Positions 7,674 through 14,420 of a DNA stretch of 19,253 nt are shown here, piece after piece (position 1 is the stretch's first letter; each line of letters begins with the position of its first letter). This stretch comes from AP-16 sp036395835 (GTDB lineage Bacteria > Pseudomonadota > Alphaproteobacteria > Rhizobiales > Xanthobacteraceae). Where the stretch lies: positions 1 to 19,253 of the forward strand of contig DASWCW010000082.1 of NCBI GenBank assembly GCA_036395835.1, given 5' to 3'. The notes beneath the pieces are model-generated. The model was not told the origin of the DNA and made no database searches. It was given only the letters and a program-made list of their open reading frames with translations. Both the position numbers and the translations under genes were made by a program.

Positions 7674-8804
7674 ATGCCAGACCAGCCGTTCCCTTCCATT
7701 GCTTTCCTGTGGCCGGCGCTCGCCGCGGCTTCGACCAGCGGCATGATGTCGGCGTTGGCGGGTCAGCTCGCGCAGTTCGGCGCAGCTGTTGCGGAAACGC
7801 AATCGCGGAGAGCGAAATGGTCCACGGCGAACCGCGTTGCCCTCGAGCTGCCGTGCATGCACTTGCGCGAGTTTTGTGCCGACGACAGCGCGATGCCGAC
7901 GCTCATCTGCGCGCCATTCGCGCTGCACCGGGCGACGATCGCGGATTTCGCGCCGGGGCACAGTCTGGTCCGGGCGCTGCGCGGCGCCGGGCTGTCGCGC
8001 ATCTGCGTCACCGATTGGCTGAGCGCCGGTCCGGAGATGCGTTACTTGTCGATCGACAATTATCTGGCCGATCTCGACGTGGCGGTGGACGAGCTCGGTG
8101 GAAAGGTCGATCTCATCGGGTTGTGTCAAGGCGGCTGGTTGGCACTGCTGTTTGCGGCACGGTTTCCGCAGAAAGTCCGCAAGCTGGTGTTGGCCGGCGC
8201 TCCCGTCGATATTCGCGCCGGCGAATCGCCGCTGTCGCGGATGGCGGCACAAACGCCGCTCGCCGTGTTCGAGCAGCTCGTCGAGCTCGGCGGCGGGCGG
8301 ATTCTGGGCGACCGGGTGCTGGGGCTTTGGGGTCCGCGAGCATTCGACAGCCAATCGGTGCGCGAATTGCTGCAGCTCCCGCAACGGCTTCGCGGGCCGG
8401 CATTGCGACTCGAAGCGGAATTTCGGGAATGGCATGCCGCGACGGTGGATTTGCCCGGCACCTATTATCTCGAAGTCGTGGAATGGCTGTACAAGCAGAA
8501 TCGGCTCGCCGAGGGCAGGCTCGTCGCGCTCGGCCGTCGCATCGATCTGGCCCGCGTCCGCGTTCCGTTGTTCCTGCTGGCCGCGCGCGATGATGATGTC
8601 GTGGCGCCCGAGCAGGTGCTGGCCACCGAGGCGCGCGTCGGCACCGCCGCGACCGAGATCGAAACGGCGATCGCGCCGTGCCGGCATCTCGGCTTGTTCA
8701 TGGGTGCGCGAACGCTGCGAACGGTCTGGCCGAACATCGCGCGCTGGATGATCGCAACGCCCGCCGTCCCGCGACGCTCACCGCGTTCCGCGGCGCCGAA
8801 TTGA
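7674..8804 (+). CDS. PhaC-like alpha/beta hydrolase with Cys nucleophile
   Basis: This is a 376-residue alpha/beta-hydrolase-fold protein. The nucleophile elbow is GLCQGG (149-154, C151), the Cys-containing lipase box of polyhydroxyalkanoate synthases and closest to the GICQGG form of class III PhaC. A plausible Asp is D308 in DDDVVAP (compare DHIAP in PhaC), and a plausible His is H338 in CRHLGLFMG. TDWLSAGPEMRYLSIDNYL (113-131) resembles the PhaC stretch before the core helix. Its length is like class III PhaC (about 355), but no phaE, phaR, phaA, phaB or phasin gene is in view. It could be a polyester synthase-like acyltransferase or a related thioesterase/hydrolase. ATG at 7674 is preferred over TTG at 7629. 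The C-terminal 20 residues are basic and Pro/Arg-rich. Confidence 0.7.
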   Translation: MPDQPFPSIAFLWPALAAASTSGMMSALAGQLAQFGAAVAETQSRRAKWSTANRVALELPCMHLREFCADDSAMPTLICAPFALHRATIADFAPGHSLVRALRGAGLSRICVTDWLSAGPEMRYLSIDNYLADLDVAVDELGGKVDLIGLCQGGWLALLFAARFPQKVRKLVLAGAPVDIRAGESPLSRMAAQTPLAVFEQLVELGGGRILGDRVLGLWGPRAFDSQSVRELLQLPQRLRGPALRLEAEFREWHAATVDLPGTYYLEVVEWLYKQNRLAEGRLVALGRRIDLARVRVPLFLLAARDDDVVAPEQVLATEARVGTAATEIETAIAPCRHLGLFMGARTLRTVWPNIARWMIATPAVPRRSPRSAAPN

Positions 8805-8892
8805 AGCCGCCGGCGACCGTTGCGGCCCGCGGCCGTGCGGTTTGCGGATGGCTGGATGTCGACAGCAATTCCATTGCGCTGGAGTGAAAGCG

Positions 8893-9237
8893 ATGCCGAA
8901 CCGCGGGCACGTGACGAACATGGTGACCGCCGCTTTCGCGGCGCTGGCGATGTGCTTGTTTGCCGGCACCGCCCTGGCCGAGGCGATTGGCGTGCAACGG
9001 GGGAAAGAATTCGCCCGCGTGAATTGCGCGCGTTGCCATTCGATCGAGCGAACCGGCGAAAGCCCGTCCAAGCCCGCCCCGCCGTTCCGCACGCTGCATC
9101 AACGCTATCCGGTCGAATACCTCGAGGAGGCGCTCGCCGAGGGAATCGTAACCGGCCATTCGGACATGCCGGAGTTCCGGCTGGAACCCGACCAGATCGC
9201 GGACTTCATCGATTTCCTGAAGACGCTGGAAGAGTAA
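8893..9237 (+). CDS. Secreted mono-haem cytochrome c
   Basis: This is a 114-residue precursor. A signal peptide (hydrophobic core about 12-27, cleavage after ALA near residue 29) is followed by one haem site CARCH (45-49) and a likely axial Met at M92 in SDMPEF, the arrangement of class I c-type cytochromes. The final helix DQIADFIDFLKTL matches the usual C-terminal helix packing on the N-terminal helix. It should act in the periplasm as a small electron carrier. ATG at 8893 has GGAGTG eight bases upstream and starts the signal peptide, so the longer frame from 8842 is not needed. It is convergent with a diheme cytochrome c, whose end is 46 bp away, and a PQQ-type dehydrogenase lies beyond that. 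Confidence 0.9.
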   Translation: MPNRGHVTNMVTAAFAALAMCLFAGTALAEAIGVQRGKEFARVNCARCHSIERTGESPSKPAPPFRTLHQRYPVEYLEEALAEGIVTGHSDMPEFRLEPDQIADFIDFLKTLEE

Positions 9238-9245
9238 AGGCCGCA

Positions 9246-9296
9246 GCCCGGCTCGCGGAGCGGGCGCGCGACATCGACCGACTTCAGCGCGCCCGC
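9246..9296. terminator. Inverted repeats between convergent cytochrome genes
   Basis: Two overlapping structures are possible: GCCC-g-GCTC (9246-9254) paired with GAGCGGGC (9258-9265), and a perfect 10-bp pair GCGGGCGCGC (9260-9269) with GCGCGCCCGC (9287-9296). They share 9260-9265, so they exclude one another. There is no T tract. A bidirectional transcription stop between convergent genes is the simplest reading. The right arm lies in the last codons of the diheme cytochrome gene. Confidence 0.4.
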
Positions 9297-9856
9297 GCGA
9301 GAAAATATGCGAGATCGAGGATATCGGCATCCGGGATCGGCTGGGTCACCTCCGCCATCGAGGCGTCATAGCCGGGCCGCGTGTTGGCCCTGTACTCGCG
9401 CATGGCCTTGACGAGGTAGTCCTCGCGTTGCGCCGCGAGACGGGGGACGTGGTCGTGTCCGGAGAAATCCGGGTTATGACAGAAACCGCAGCGGTACTTC
9501 TGGACGAGGTCCCAGCCGCGCTCCATGCGCGTCCGATCGGGACTGTCTTGGGGCGGTTTGGGAGCCGGCAAATTTGCGATGAAGTCGGAGAACCGGCGCA
9601 GATCGTCGTCCGTCAGATCCTTGGCGGCACCGGTCATCGGCTCGACGCGCCGCTGTTTCTCCCGGAACAGATAGAGCTGGACCAGCACGAAGGGCGCCGG
9701 CTCGGCGCCGAGCGAAGGAACTTCGGCGGTTTCCGACTGGCCGGTCTCGCCGTGGCAGGTAAGACACGGTCCTAGGCGCTCCTGGAAGGGTTCCGCCGCG
9801 AAGCAAGGAACTGCGGTCACATATCCAAGCGCCAAGGCGATCAGCAACACGCGCAT
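9284..9856 (-). CDS. Periplasmic diheme cytochrome c (c4-like)
   Basis: This is a 190-residue precursor. A signal peptide (MRVLLIALALGYVTAVPCFA, about 1-21) is followed by two cytochrome c domains with haem sites CLTCH (31-35) and CGFCH (123-127). Candidate axial methionines are M74 (VEPMTGAAKDLTDDDL) and M167 (SMAEVTQPI). The pattern of a Leu/Gln-rich helix, an Arg-rich turn, Met and then LTDDDLRRFSDFIANL matches the cytochrome c4/c553 type. ATG at 9856 begins the signal peptide and has GGAAC upstream; an in-frame extension to 9937 is not needed. It lies 93 bp downstream of the PQQ-type dehydrogenase on the same strand, so it is the likely electron acceptor of that enzyme. Electrons would pass on to a terminal oxidase elsewhere. 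Confidence 0.9.
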   Translation of the reverse strand: MRVLLIALALGYVTAVPCFAAEPFQERLGPCLTCHGETGQSETAEVPSLGAEPAPFVLVQLYLFREKQRRVEPMTGAAKDLTDDDLRRFSDFIANLPAPKPPQDSPDRTRMERGWDLVQKYRCGFCHNPDFSGHDHVPRLAAQREDYLVKAMREYRANTRPGYDASMAEVTQPIPDADILDLAYFLARAR

Positions 9857-9949
9857 GTGTCGTTCAGATGTTCCGGTCCCGGCTGAGCTCGGATCGGGAG
9901 CAAACCGAGGGCGGCGGCTGCCGCCCTCGGTCAGCAATTGGTATCGAGC

Positions 9950-11227
9950 TCAACGTCCCACGACGCCAGAGGCATTATAAGTGACCCGATACACTGCGCC
10001 GTTGAAATCGTCCGAGATCAGCATCGAGCCATCTTTGAGGAACATCAGGTCGGCCGGACGCCCGACATAATTGTTGTTATCGAGGAATCCGGTGATGAAC
10101 GGCTCGATCGACTTTACGCTGCCGTCCTCATTGAGCTTTGCCACGACGATGTCGCCGCCGATCTTCTTGGTCCGGTTCCAGGAACCGTGTCGTGCGATGA
10201 AGATCGAATTGCGATACTCGGACGGGAACGTGGTCCCGGTGTAGAACCGCATGCCGAGCGGGGCCGAATGCGGGCCCAGCAAGGCGGCCGGCTTGGTGAA
10301 CTCGTCGCACGAATGGCCCCACCCGAATTCCTGATCCAGGATATTGCCCTGATGGCAATACGGGTAGCCGAAATTGTCCTTGCCGGGCTGGGCGAGCCGG
10401 TTGAGCTTGTCCTCAGGGATATCTTCCGACAGCCAGTCGCGGCTGTTTTCCGTGAAGTAAAGCTGCTTGGTGACCGGATTGAAGTCCATTCCGACGATTT
10501 GGCGAATACCGCGTGCAACGACTTCCACGCCGGTGCCGTCGAGGTTGATGCGGCGGATCTGGGCGTGGGCGGGTGACGGCATGCAGATGTTGCACGGCGC
10601 GCCGACCTGGAAATACAGCTTGTCGTCGGGCCCGATGATGAGGAACTTCCAACCGTGGGGCTCATCCTTCGGCAGGTCGTCGTAAATGACGGCGAGCTTC
10701 GGCGGATTGTCGAGATTGTCCTCGATGTTTTCGGCTTTGGAGATTTTGGAGAGCTCGGCGAGATATAGCGTGCCGTCCTTGAAGGCGAGGCCGTTCGGCC
10801 GATGCAGCCCCGAGTAGATGGTCTTGACCTCGCGCTTTTCGCCCTTTTCGACGATGGCATAGACCTTGTCGAGGAGCCGGGTGCTGACGAAAACCGTGCC
10901 CTTGTCGCTTTGCCGCAGCGTGCGTGCATTGCCGACACCTGCCGCATAGAGCTCGATCTTGAAGCCTTTGGGGGCCGTCAGCTTGTCGAGCGGCAGCTTA
11001 TCGGCGGGCGTTGGAATCGGCGGCGGCGCGACCGGCGCGAGCTTGGCGTCGATCGCCGCATCGGGCCGCCCTTGAGCCCAGGTCGGAGGCGGCGTAGGCG
11101 CGGCCGCCGCAGGGGCGGCGGGTTGAGGAGTTGTCGGCTGCTGTGCGACCGCGGGCCAGGCAGCCATCGCCACGATGACGGTACCGGCGAGCAGCAGGCC
11201 TCGCCGCCTTGAAGCGTATCCGGTCAT
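9950..11227 (-). CDS. PQQ-dependent sugar dehydrogenase-like beta-propeller protein
   Basis: This 425-residue exported protein belongs to the soluble glucose/L-sorbosone dehydrogenase family (six-bladed propeller, PQQ and Ca2+). The leader MTGYASRRRGLLLAG...AVAQQ has an SRRRGLLL stretch, so export may be by Tat or Sec. A Pro/Ala-rich linker runs to about residue 80. Family landmarks are GLHRPNGLAF (140-149), EPHGWKF with H191 where the catalytic base is expected, VVGMDF-like IVGMDFNP (244-251), LYFTENSRDW, GYPYCHQG (287-294), ARHGSWNR (345-352) and GRPADLMFLKDGSMLISDD (389-407). C212/C215 and C291/C307 could form disulfides; CNICM is not a haem site. ATG at 11227 has a strong GAGGGAGG ribosome binding site. 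It is followed by the diheme cytochrome, consistent with a periplasmic dehydrogenase-cytochrome pair. The substrate is unknown and PQQ synthesis genes are not in view. Confidence 0.85.
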   Translation of the reverse strand: MTGYASRRRGLLLAGTVIVAMAAWPAVAQQPTTPQPAAPAAAAPTPPPTWAQGRPDAAIDAKLAPVAPPPIPTPADKLPLDKLTAPKGFKIELYAAGVGNARTLRQSDKGTVFVSTRLLDKVYAIVEKGEKREVKTIYSGLHRPNGLAFKDGTLYLAELSKISKAENIEDNLDNPPKLAVIYDDLPKDEPHGWKFLIIGPDDKLYFQVGAPCNICMPSPAHAQIRRINLDGTGVEVVARGIRQIVGMDFNPVTKQLYFTENSRDWLSEDIPEDKLNRLAQPGKDNFGYPYCHQGNILDQEFGWGHSCDEFTKPAALLGPHSAPLGMRFYTGTTFPSEYRNSIFIARHGSWNRTKKIGGDIVVAKLNEDGSVKSIEPFITGFLDNNNYVGRPADLMFLKDGSMLISDDFNGAVYRVTYNASGVVGR

Positions 11228-11264
11228 ATGATCCTCCCTCGCGCGGGGCCCGCCTTCGTTGCGT

Positions 11265-11290
11265 GGTGGCCTGCCAAAGAGCAGGCCACC
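11265..11290 (-). promoter_or_regulatory. Perfect 10-bp stem-loop in leader of PQQ-type dehydrogenase
   Basis: GGTGGCCTGC (11265-11274) is exactly complementary to GCAGGCCACC (11281-11290) with a six-base loop. It lies 37 bp upstream of the dehydrogenase start codon and ahead of its strong ribosome binding site. There is no adjacent U tract. It may be an operator palindrome, an mRNA leader structure, or the terminator of an upstream transcript. The rest of 11291-11476 shows nothing I can support. Confidence 0.55.
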
Positions 11291-11476
11291 CGACGGCGAG
11301 CGAGCGCCCGTCCGCGATAGTGTCGACATCTTCCCTATTCTGCGCAATCACTTCTTGCGTCGCTCCAGATGGGGAAACGGAATGGCCGGAACCGGTGATA
11401 CGACGGGGAAACCCGGAGCGACTGCGGAATTGCCGCTCAGACCCTGCTGCCAAGCGGGCCGTACCTCTGCGGGGGC

Positions 11477-12778
11477 TTAGCTTCCGGCGCTCGCCTGTTT
11501 GAGCGGGTCCTCGAGCGGGACGCTCATCTCGCTACCGCGTCCGAAGTTCGCGGTTTTGCCGTCGACCGACTCCTGCTTGGCTTGCTGGCGCCCGAGCGCA
11601 ACGATGGTCGGGATGTCGGCTTCGCCGAGCGGCGCCATCCGCGGCTTGCGCCGGAGCGCCGCTTCGATGAAGGGGGCAAGTTCCGCCTGTTTCCTCGCGG
11701 CGCGTTCGGCGTGACGCCGCTTGAAGCCCGGCAGCACGGATTTGGCGAACAGCGCCATGGATTCGCAGATATCCTCGTGCCGGTTCCTGCCGCCCTGCTG
11801 CACGAAAATCATCTGATCGACGCCCGCGTCCTCGAACCGGCGCAAATGGCTCTCGATTTCTTCGGGCGAGCCGATGGCGCCGGCGCCGCCGCGAGCGATC
11901 GGGAGCAGATCGCGGGCCTGCTCGTAGTTCGCCCAGATGTTGGTGCGCCCCGGCAGGTGCTCGCCGAAGATATAATGGTGGCCGAGCGCATAGCCGAAGA
12001 AGCGGAACCCGTCGAGGCCGCGGCGTCGCGCCTCCTCGGCGTCCGCATGACAGGAGAACCCGCCCACCATGGCGATGTTGGCGTTCACGCTGTGACCGAT
12101 CGGGACGCACGCCTCGGATTTGATGATGTCGTAATATTCGCCCACCCATTTGATGGCTTCGGCGGGATCGATGAACGCGAAGGTAAGCGCCCCGACGCCG
12201 TCGCGCGCCGCCTCGTGAATGGTCTCGCGCCGGGAGGCGGCGACCCAGATCGGGGGGTGCGGCTTTTGCACGGGCTTCGGCACCACGTTGCGGCACGGCA
12301 TCGAAAAATATTTGCCCTGATAGCCGGGATAGGGATCCATCACCATCATGTTGGCGGCTTCGCGGGTCGCTTCCTGCCACATCGGCTGCTTGTCCTGGAC
12401 CGAGATGCCGAAGCCGCCGAGCTCGGCGAGCGAGGCGCTCTCTCCGGTGCCCCATTCGACGCGACCGGCGGAAACGAGATCGAGCGTGGCGATGCGCTCC
12501 GCGACGCGCGCGGGGTGATTGTACGGCGGCGGCATCAGCACGATGCCGTGGCCGAGCCGGATGCGCTTGGTGCGTTGCGAGCAGGCCGCGAGAAACACTT
12601 CGGGTGCCGAGGAATGCGCATATTCCTCGAGGAAATGATGCTCGACTTCCCAGGCGTAATCGATGCCGAGCTTGTCGGCGAGCTCGACCTGATCGAGCGC
12701 ATCCTGGAATAGTTTGAGCTCGGCTCCTTCGACCCACGGGCGGGGCAACTGATGCTCATAGAAAATGCCGAATTGCAT
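11477..12778 (-). CDS. LLM-class flavin-dependent monooxygenase
   Basis: This 433-residue member of the bacterial luciferase-like (TIM-barrel, FMNH2-dependent) family starts with MQFGIFYEHQLPRPW. It contains the luciferase-type block YAWEVEHHFLEEYAHSSAPE (41-60, H47/H48), then RIRLGHGIVLMPPPYNHPARVAERIATLDLVSAGRVEWGTG (72-112) and PHPPIWVAAS further on. These define the flavin phosphate and substrate side of the barrel. It would oxidise an organic substrate with O2 and reduced flavin supplied by a separate reductase, which is not seen here. The last 60 residues are charged and variable. ATG at 12778 has GAGGAC at a good distance. It is 103 bp downstream of the 98-residue hypothetical gene, with a hairpin between. 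The substrate is unknown. Confidence 0.9.
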   Translation of the reverse strand: MQFGIFYEHQLPRPWVEGAELKLFQDALDQVELADKLGIDYAWEVEHHFLEEYAHSSAPEVFLAACSQRTKRIRLGHGIVLMPPPYNHPARVAERIATLDLVSAGRVEWGTGESASLAELGGFGISVQDKQPMWQEATREAANMMVMDPYPGYQGKYFSMPCRNVVPKPVQKPHPPIWVAASRRETIHEAARDGVGALTFAFIDPAEAIKWVGEYYDIIKSEACVPIGHSVNANIAMVGGFSCHADAEEARRRGLDGFRFFGYALGHHYIFGEHLPGRTNIWANYEQARDLLPIARGGAGAIGSPEEIESHLRRFEDAGVDQMIFVQQGGRNRHEDICESMALFAKSVLPGFKRRHAERAARKQAELAPFIEAALRRKPRMAPLGEADIPTIVALGRQQAKQESVDGKTANFGRGSEMSVPLEDPLKQASAGS

Positions 12779-12838
12779 CGGATGTCCTCAACATGATTTG
12801 TCGGCGGTCGCCGGCGTGTTTCCGGCCGACGCCTCGCG

Positions 12839-12879
12839 GCCGGCCGGCTTTGCGGCTCTCTTTGAGGCTCTCGGCCGGC
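12839..12879. repeat. GC-rich stem-loop after the 98-residue gene
   Basis: GCCGGCCG (12839-12846) pairs exactly with CGGCCGGC (12872-12879) across a 25-base loop that begins just beyond the stop codon of the minus-strand hypothetical gene. It has no T run, so termination is only a possibility. Confidence 0.35.
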
Positions 12880-12881
12880 GG

Positions 12882-13178
12882 CTACGCGCGCACGCCGGAA
12901 AAGGGCCAGCTCCCCAGCGCGCCCGCGCTCATCGTTCCGGACATTTTGTCGCCATCGACGGTGCCGGTGAACTGCAGGGTCAACGGCATCGGATTGGTGA
13001 TCGATATCTTCCAGGATACGTCGTTGCCGCTCGCCGTGCCGTCGAAAATGTCGGTGGTGCCGCCGTCGCCCGACTGCTTGCCGGTGAGCGTGCCGCCCTG
13101 CGAGGTCGCCACGAAGGTTGCTCTGCGCTCGCCCATCGGCGTCTGCATGATCAAATTCCAGGTGCCGTCCACGGCCAT
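12882..13178 (-). CDS. Small hypothetical protein, predicted all-beta
   Basis: This is a 98-residue protein with no signal peptide or membrane segment. It reads as alternating beta strands and Gly/Asp turns: DGTWNLIM, RRATFVATSQGGTLTGKQ, TDIFDGTASGNDVSWKISI, PLTLQFTGTVDGDKMSGTM and GSWPFSGVRA. The regular strand-turn pattern and the repeated DG-x-x-SG/GN turns suggest a small beta-barrel or lipocalin/avidin-like fold. I recognise it only as a conserved hypothetical of Rhizobiales, not by function. ATG at 13178 has a near-perfect AAGGAGGAT ribosome binding site, which strongly supports it as a real and well-translated gene. It lies just upstream of the LLM monooxygenase on the same strand and may be cotranscribed with it. 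Confidence 0.85.
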   Translation of the reverse strand: MAVDGTWNLIMQTPMGERRATFVATSQGGTLTGKQSGDGGTTDIFDGTASGNDVSWKISITNPMPLTLQFTGTVDGDKMSGTMSAGALGSWPFSGVRA

Positions 13179-13262
13179 GATTCCATCCTCCTTGACCCGG
13201 TGAAATCTTTCGAGAGCCCCATTCGCCGGGCAGTCTAGTGGGGCTTGCTCGCCGCAACAAGC

Positions 13263-13299
13263 GGTCGCCGAAGGCGACCGTCCCCGCGAAAGCGGGGAC
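13263..13299. repeat. Two adjacent perfect hairpins after ugpE
   Basis: The first pairs GGTCGCC (13263-13269) with GGCGACC (13273-13279) across GAA. The second pairs GTCCCCGC (13280-13287) with GCGGGGAC (13292-13299) across a GAAA tetraloop. They lie in the 183-bp gap between ugpE and the hypothetical gene, both on the minus strand. The second hairpin is of a type widely dispersed in Bradyrhizobium-like genomes (general knowledge). They could act as an intrinsic terminator or mRNA-end stabiliser for ugpE. Confidence 0.8.
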
Positions 13300-13361
13300 C
13301 TCGATCAGCAATGCTCGGCCTATTCCGGCATTCTGCTGCGATTCCGCGGTATCTCTCTGTT

Positions 13362-14393
13362 TCATTTCTCCGTTTCGAACAAGCCCGCGACGAACTGCTT
13401 CTGCATCACCGCGACCACGATCAGCGGCGGCAGCAAGGCGAGGATCACGGTCGCCATGACCAGGTGCCATTGCGGCTCGAAATCCGACGCGCGTGCCATG
13501 CGCTGGATGCCCATGATCACCGTGTAGTAGTCCGTGTCCTTGGTGATGAGCAGGGGCCACAGATATTGATTCCAGCCGTACACGAACGTGACCACGAACA
13601 GCGCCGCGATGTTGCTGCGCGACATCGGGATCAGGATCGACCACAGGAACCGCAGCGGGCCGGCGCCGTCGACGCGAGCCGCCTCCATGAGCTCATTCGG
13701 GATCGTCATGAACACCTGGCGGAACAGGAACGTCGCGGTGGCGCTGGCGATCAGCGGCACGGTAAGTCCGGTATAGGAGTTCAACAGGCCGAGATTTGCC
13801 GCGACCTCGTAGGTGGGCAGGATACGCACCTCGACCGGCAGCATCAGGGTGGCGAAAATGATCCAGAACGCCAGCATCCGGAACGGAAAGCGAAAAAACA
13901 CGACCGCGAACGCCGACAGGATGGAGACCGCGATCTTGCCGAAGGTGATGACGAGCGCCACCACGACGCTGTTGACGAGCATCGGCCAGATCGGCGGCAG
14001 GCCGTAGTTGCGCAGGCCTTCGCTGAGCACCTGCCGGTAATTGTCGATCAGGCGATCTCCCGGAAGGAGCGGCAGGCCTGTCAGCGTCTGGGTCAAGGTG
14101 TGGGTCGAAGCGACGAACGCCATGTAGATCGGGAAGGTCATCAGCGCCGCGCCGAGGATCAGGACCGCGTGCGCCAGCAGGTCGCTGCTCGTCTTGTTCG
14201 TCCACCGTGCCGATATCGGCCTCGGCTTGACCGTAGTCGCTATGCCTCCCCCGGGAGGGGGGAGGTCGGCGAGCCTCGCAAGAGGCGAGCCGGGCGGGGG
14301 TGAAACGGCGTCACCCCACCCCGCTGCCTCGCTGCGCTCGGCAGCGACCCTCCCCCGCCAGGGCAGGGTGGGGAGTTGCCATTTCGAGGTCAT
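13362..14393 (-). CDS. ugpE: Glycerol-3-phosphate ABC transporter permease UgpE
   Basis: This inner-membrane permease of the MalG type is part of the sn-glycerol-3-phosphate uptake system. From about residue 62 on it follows E. coli UgpE closely: AHAVLILG, FPIYMAFVAST, TFGKIAVSILSAFAVVFFRFPFR, FATLMLPVEVRILPTYEV, LTVPLIASATATFLFRQVFMTIP, the EAARVDGAGPLRF loop that contacts the ATPase, VTFVYGWNQYLWPLL and the end FVAGLFETEK. It has six membrane helices. Total length is 343 against about 281 in E. coli, because residues about 5-50 are encoded by a palindromic repeat. ATG at 14393 is preceded by TAGGAG at a good distance, so the native start lies upstream of the repeat. It follows ugpA by 27 bp. 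A start within the later part, after the repeat, has no comparable ribosome binding site. Confidence 0.95.
   Translation of the reverse strand: MTSKWQLPTLPWRGRVAAERSEAAGWGDAVSPPPGSPLARLADLPPPGGGIATTVKPRPISARWTNKTSSDLLAHAVLILGAALMTFPIYMAFVASTHTLTQTLTGLPLLPGDRLIDNYRQVLSEGLRNYGLPPIWPMLVNSVVVALVITFGKIAVSILSAFAVVFFRFPFRMLAFWIIFATLMLPVEVRILPTYEVAANLGLLNSYTGLTVPLIASATATFLFRQVFMTIPNELMEAARVDGAGPLRFLWSILIPMSRSNIAALFVVTFVYGWNQYLWPLLITKDTDYYTVIMGIQRMARASDFEPQWHLVMATVILALLPPLIVVAVMQKQFVAGLFETEK
14244..14381. repeat. Palindromic repeat lying in frame inside ugpE
   Basis: This GC-rich block of about 138 bp is a multiple of three. It includes a perfect 7-bp stem CGCTGCC (14322-14328) / GGCAGCG (14340-14346), a CCTCCC...GGGAGG palindrome near 14245-14262 and a GCCTC/GAGGC stem near 14273-14286. 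Read on the minus strand it encodes residues about 5-50 of UgpE, including LPWRGRVAAERSEAAGWG and SPLARLADLPPPGGG. These peptide strings are typical by-products of a dispersed Rhizobiales intergenic repeat (general knowledge, not searched). The exact borders are estimated. Confidence 0.8.
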
Positions 14394-14420
14394 CCAAATT
14401 TCTCCTAACGAGTACAGCGC

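Noticed and set aside
10565..10600. Extra haem site in the PQQ-type dehydrogenase (CNICM at 212-216)
   Set aside because: The residue after the second Cys is Met, not His, so it is not a CxxCH haem-binding motif.
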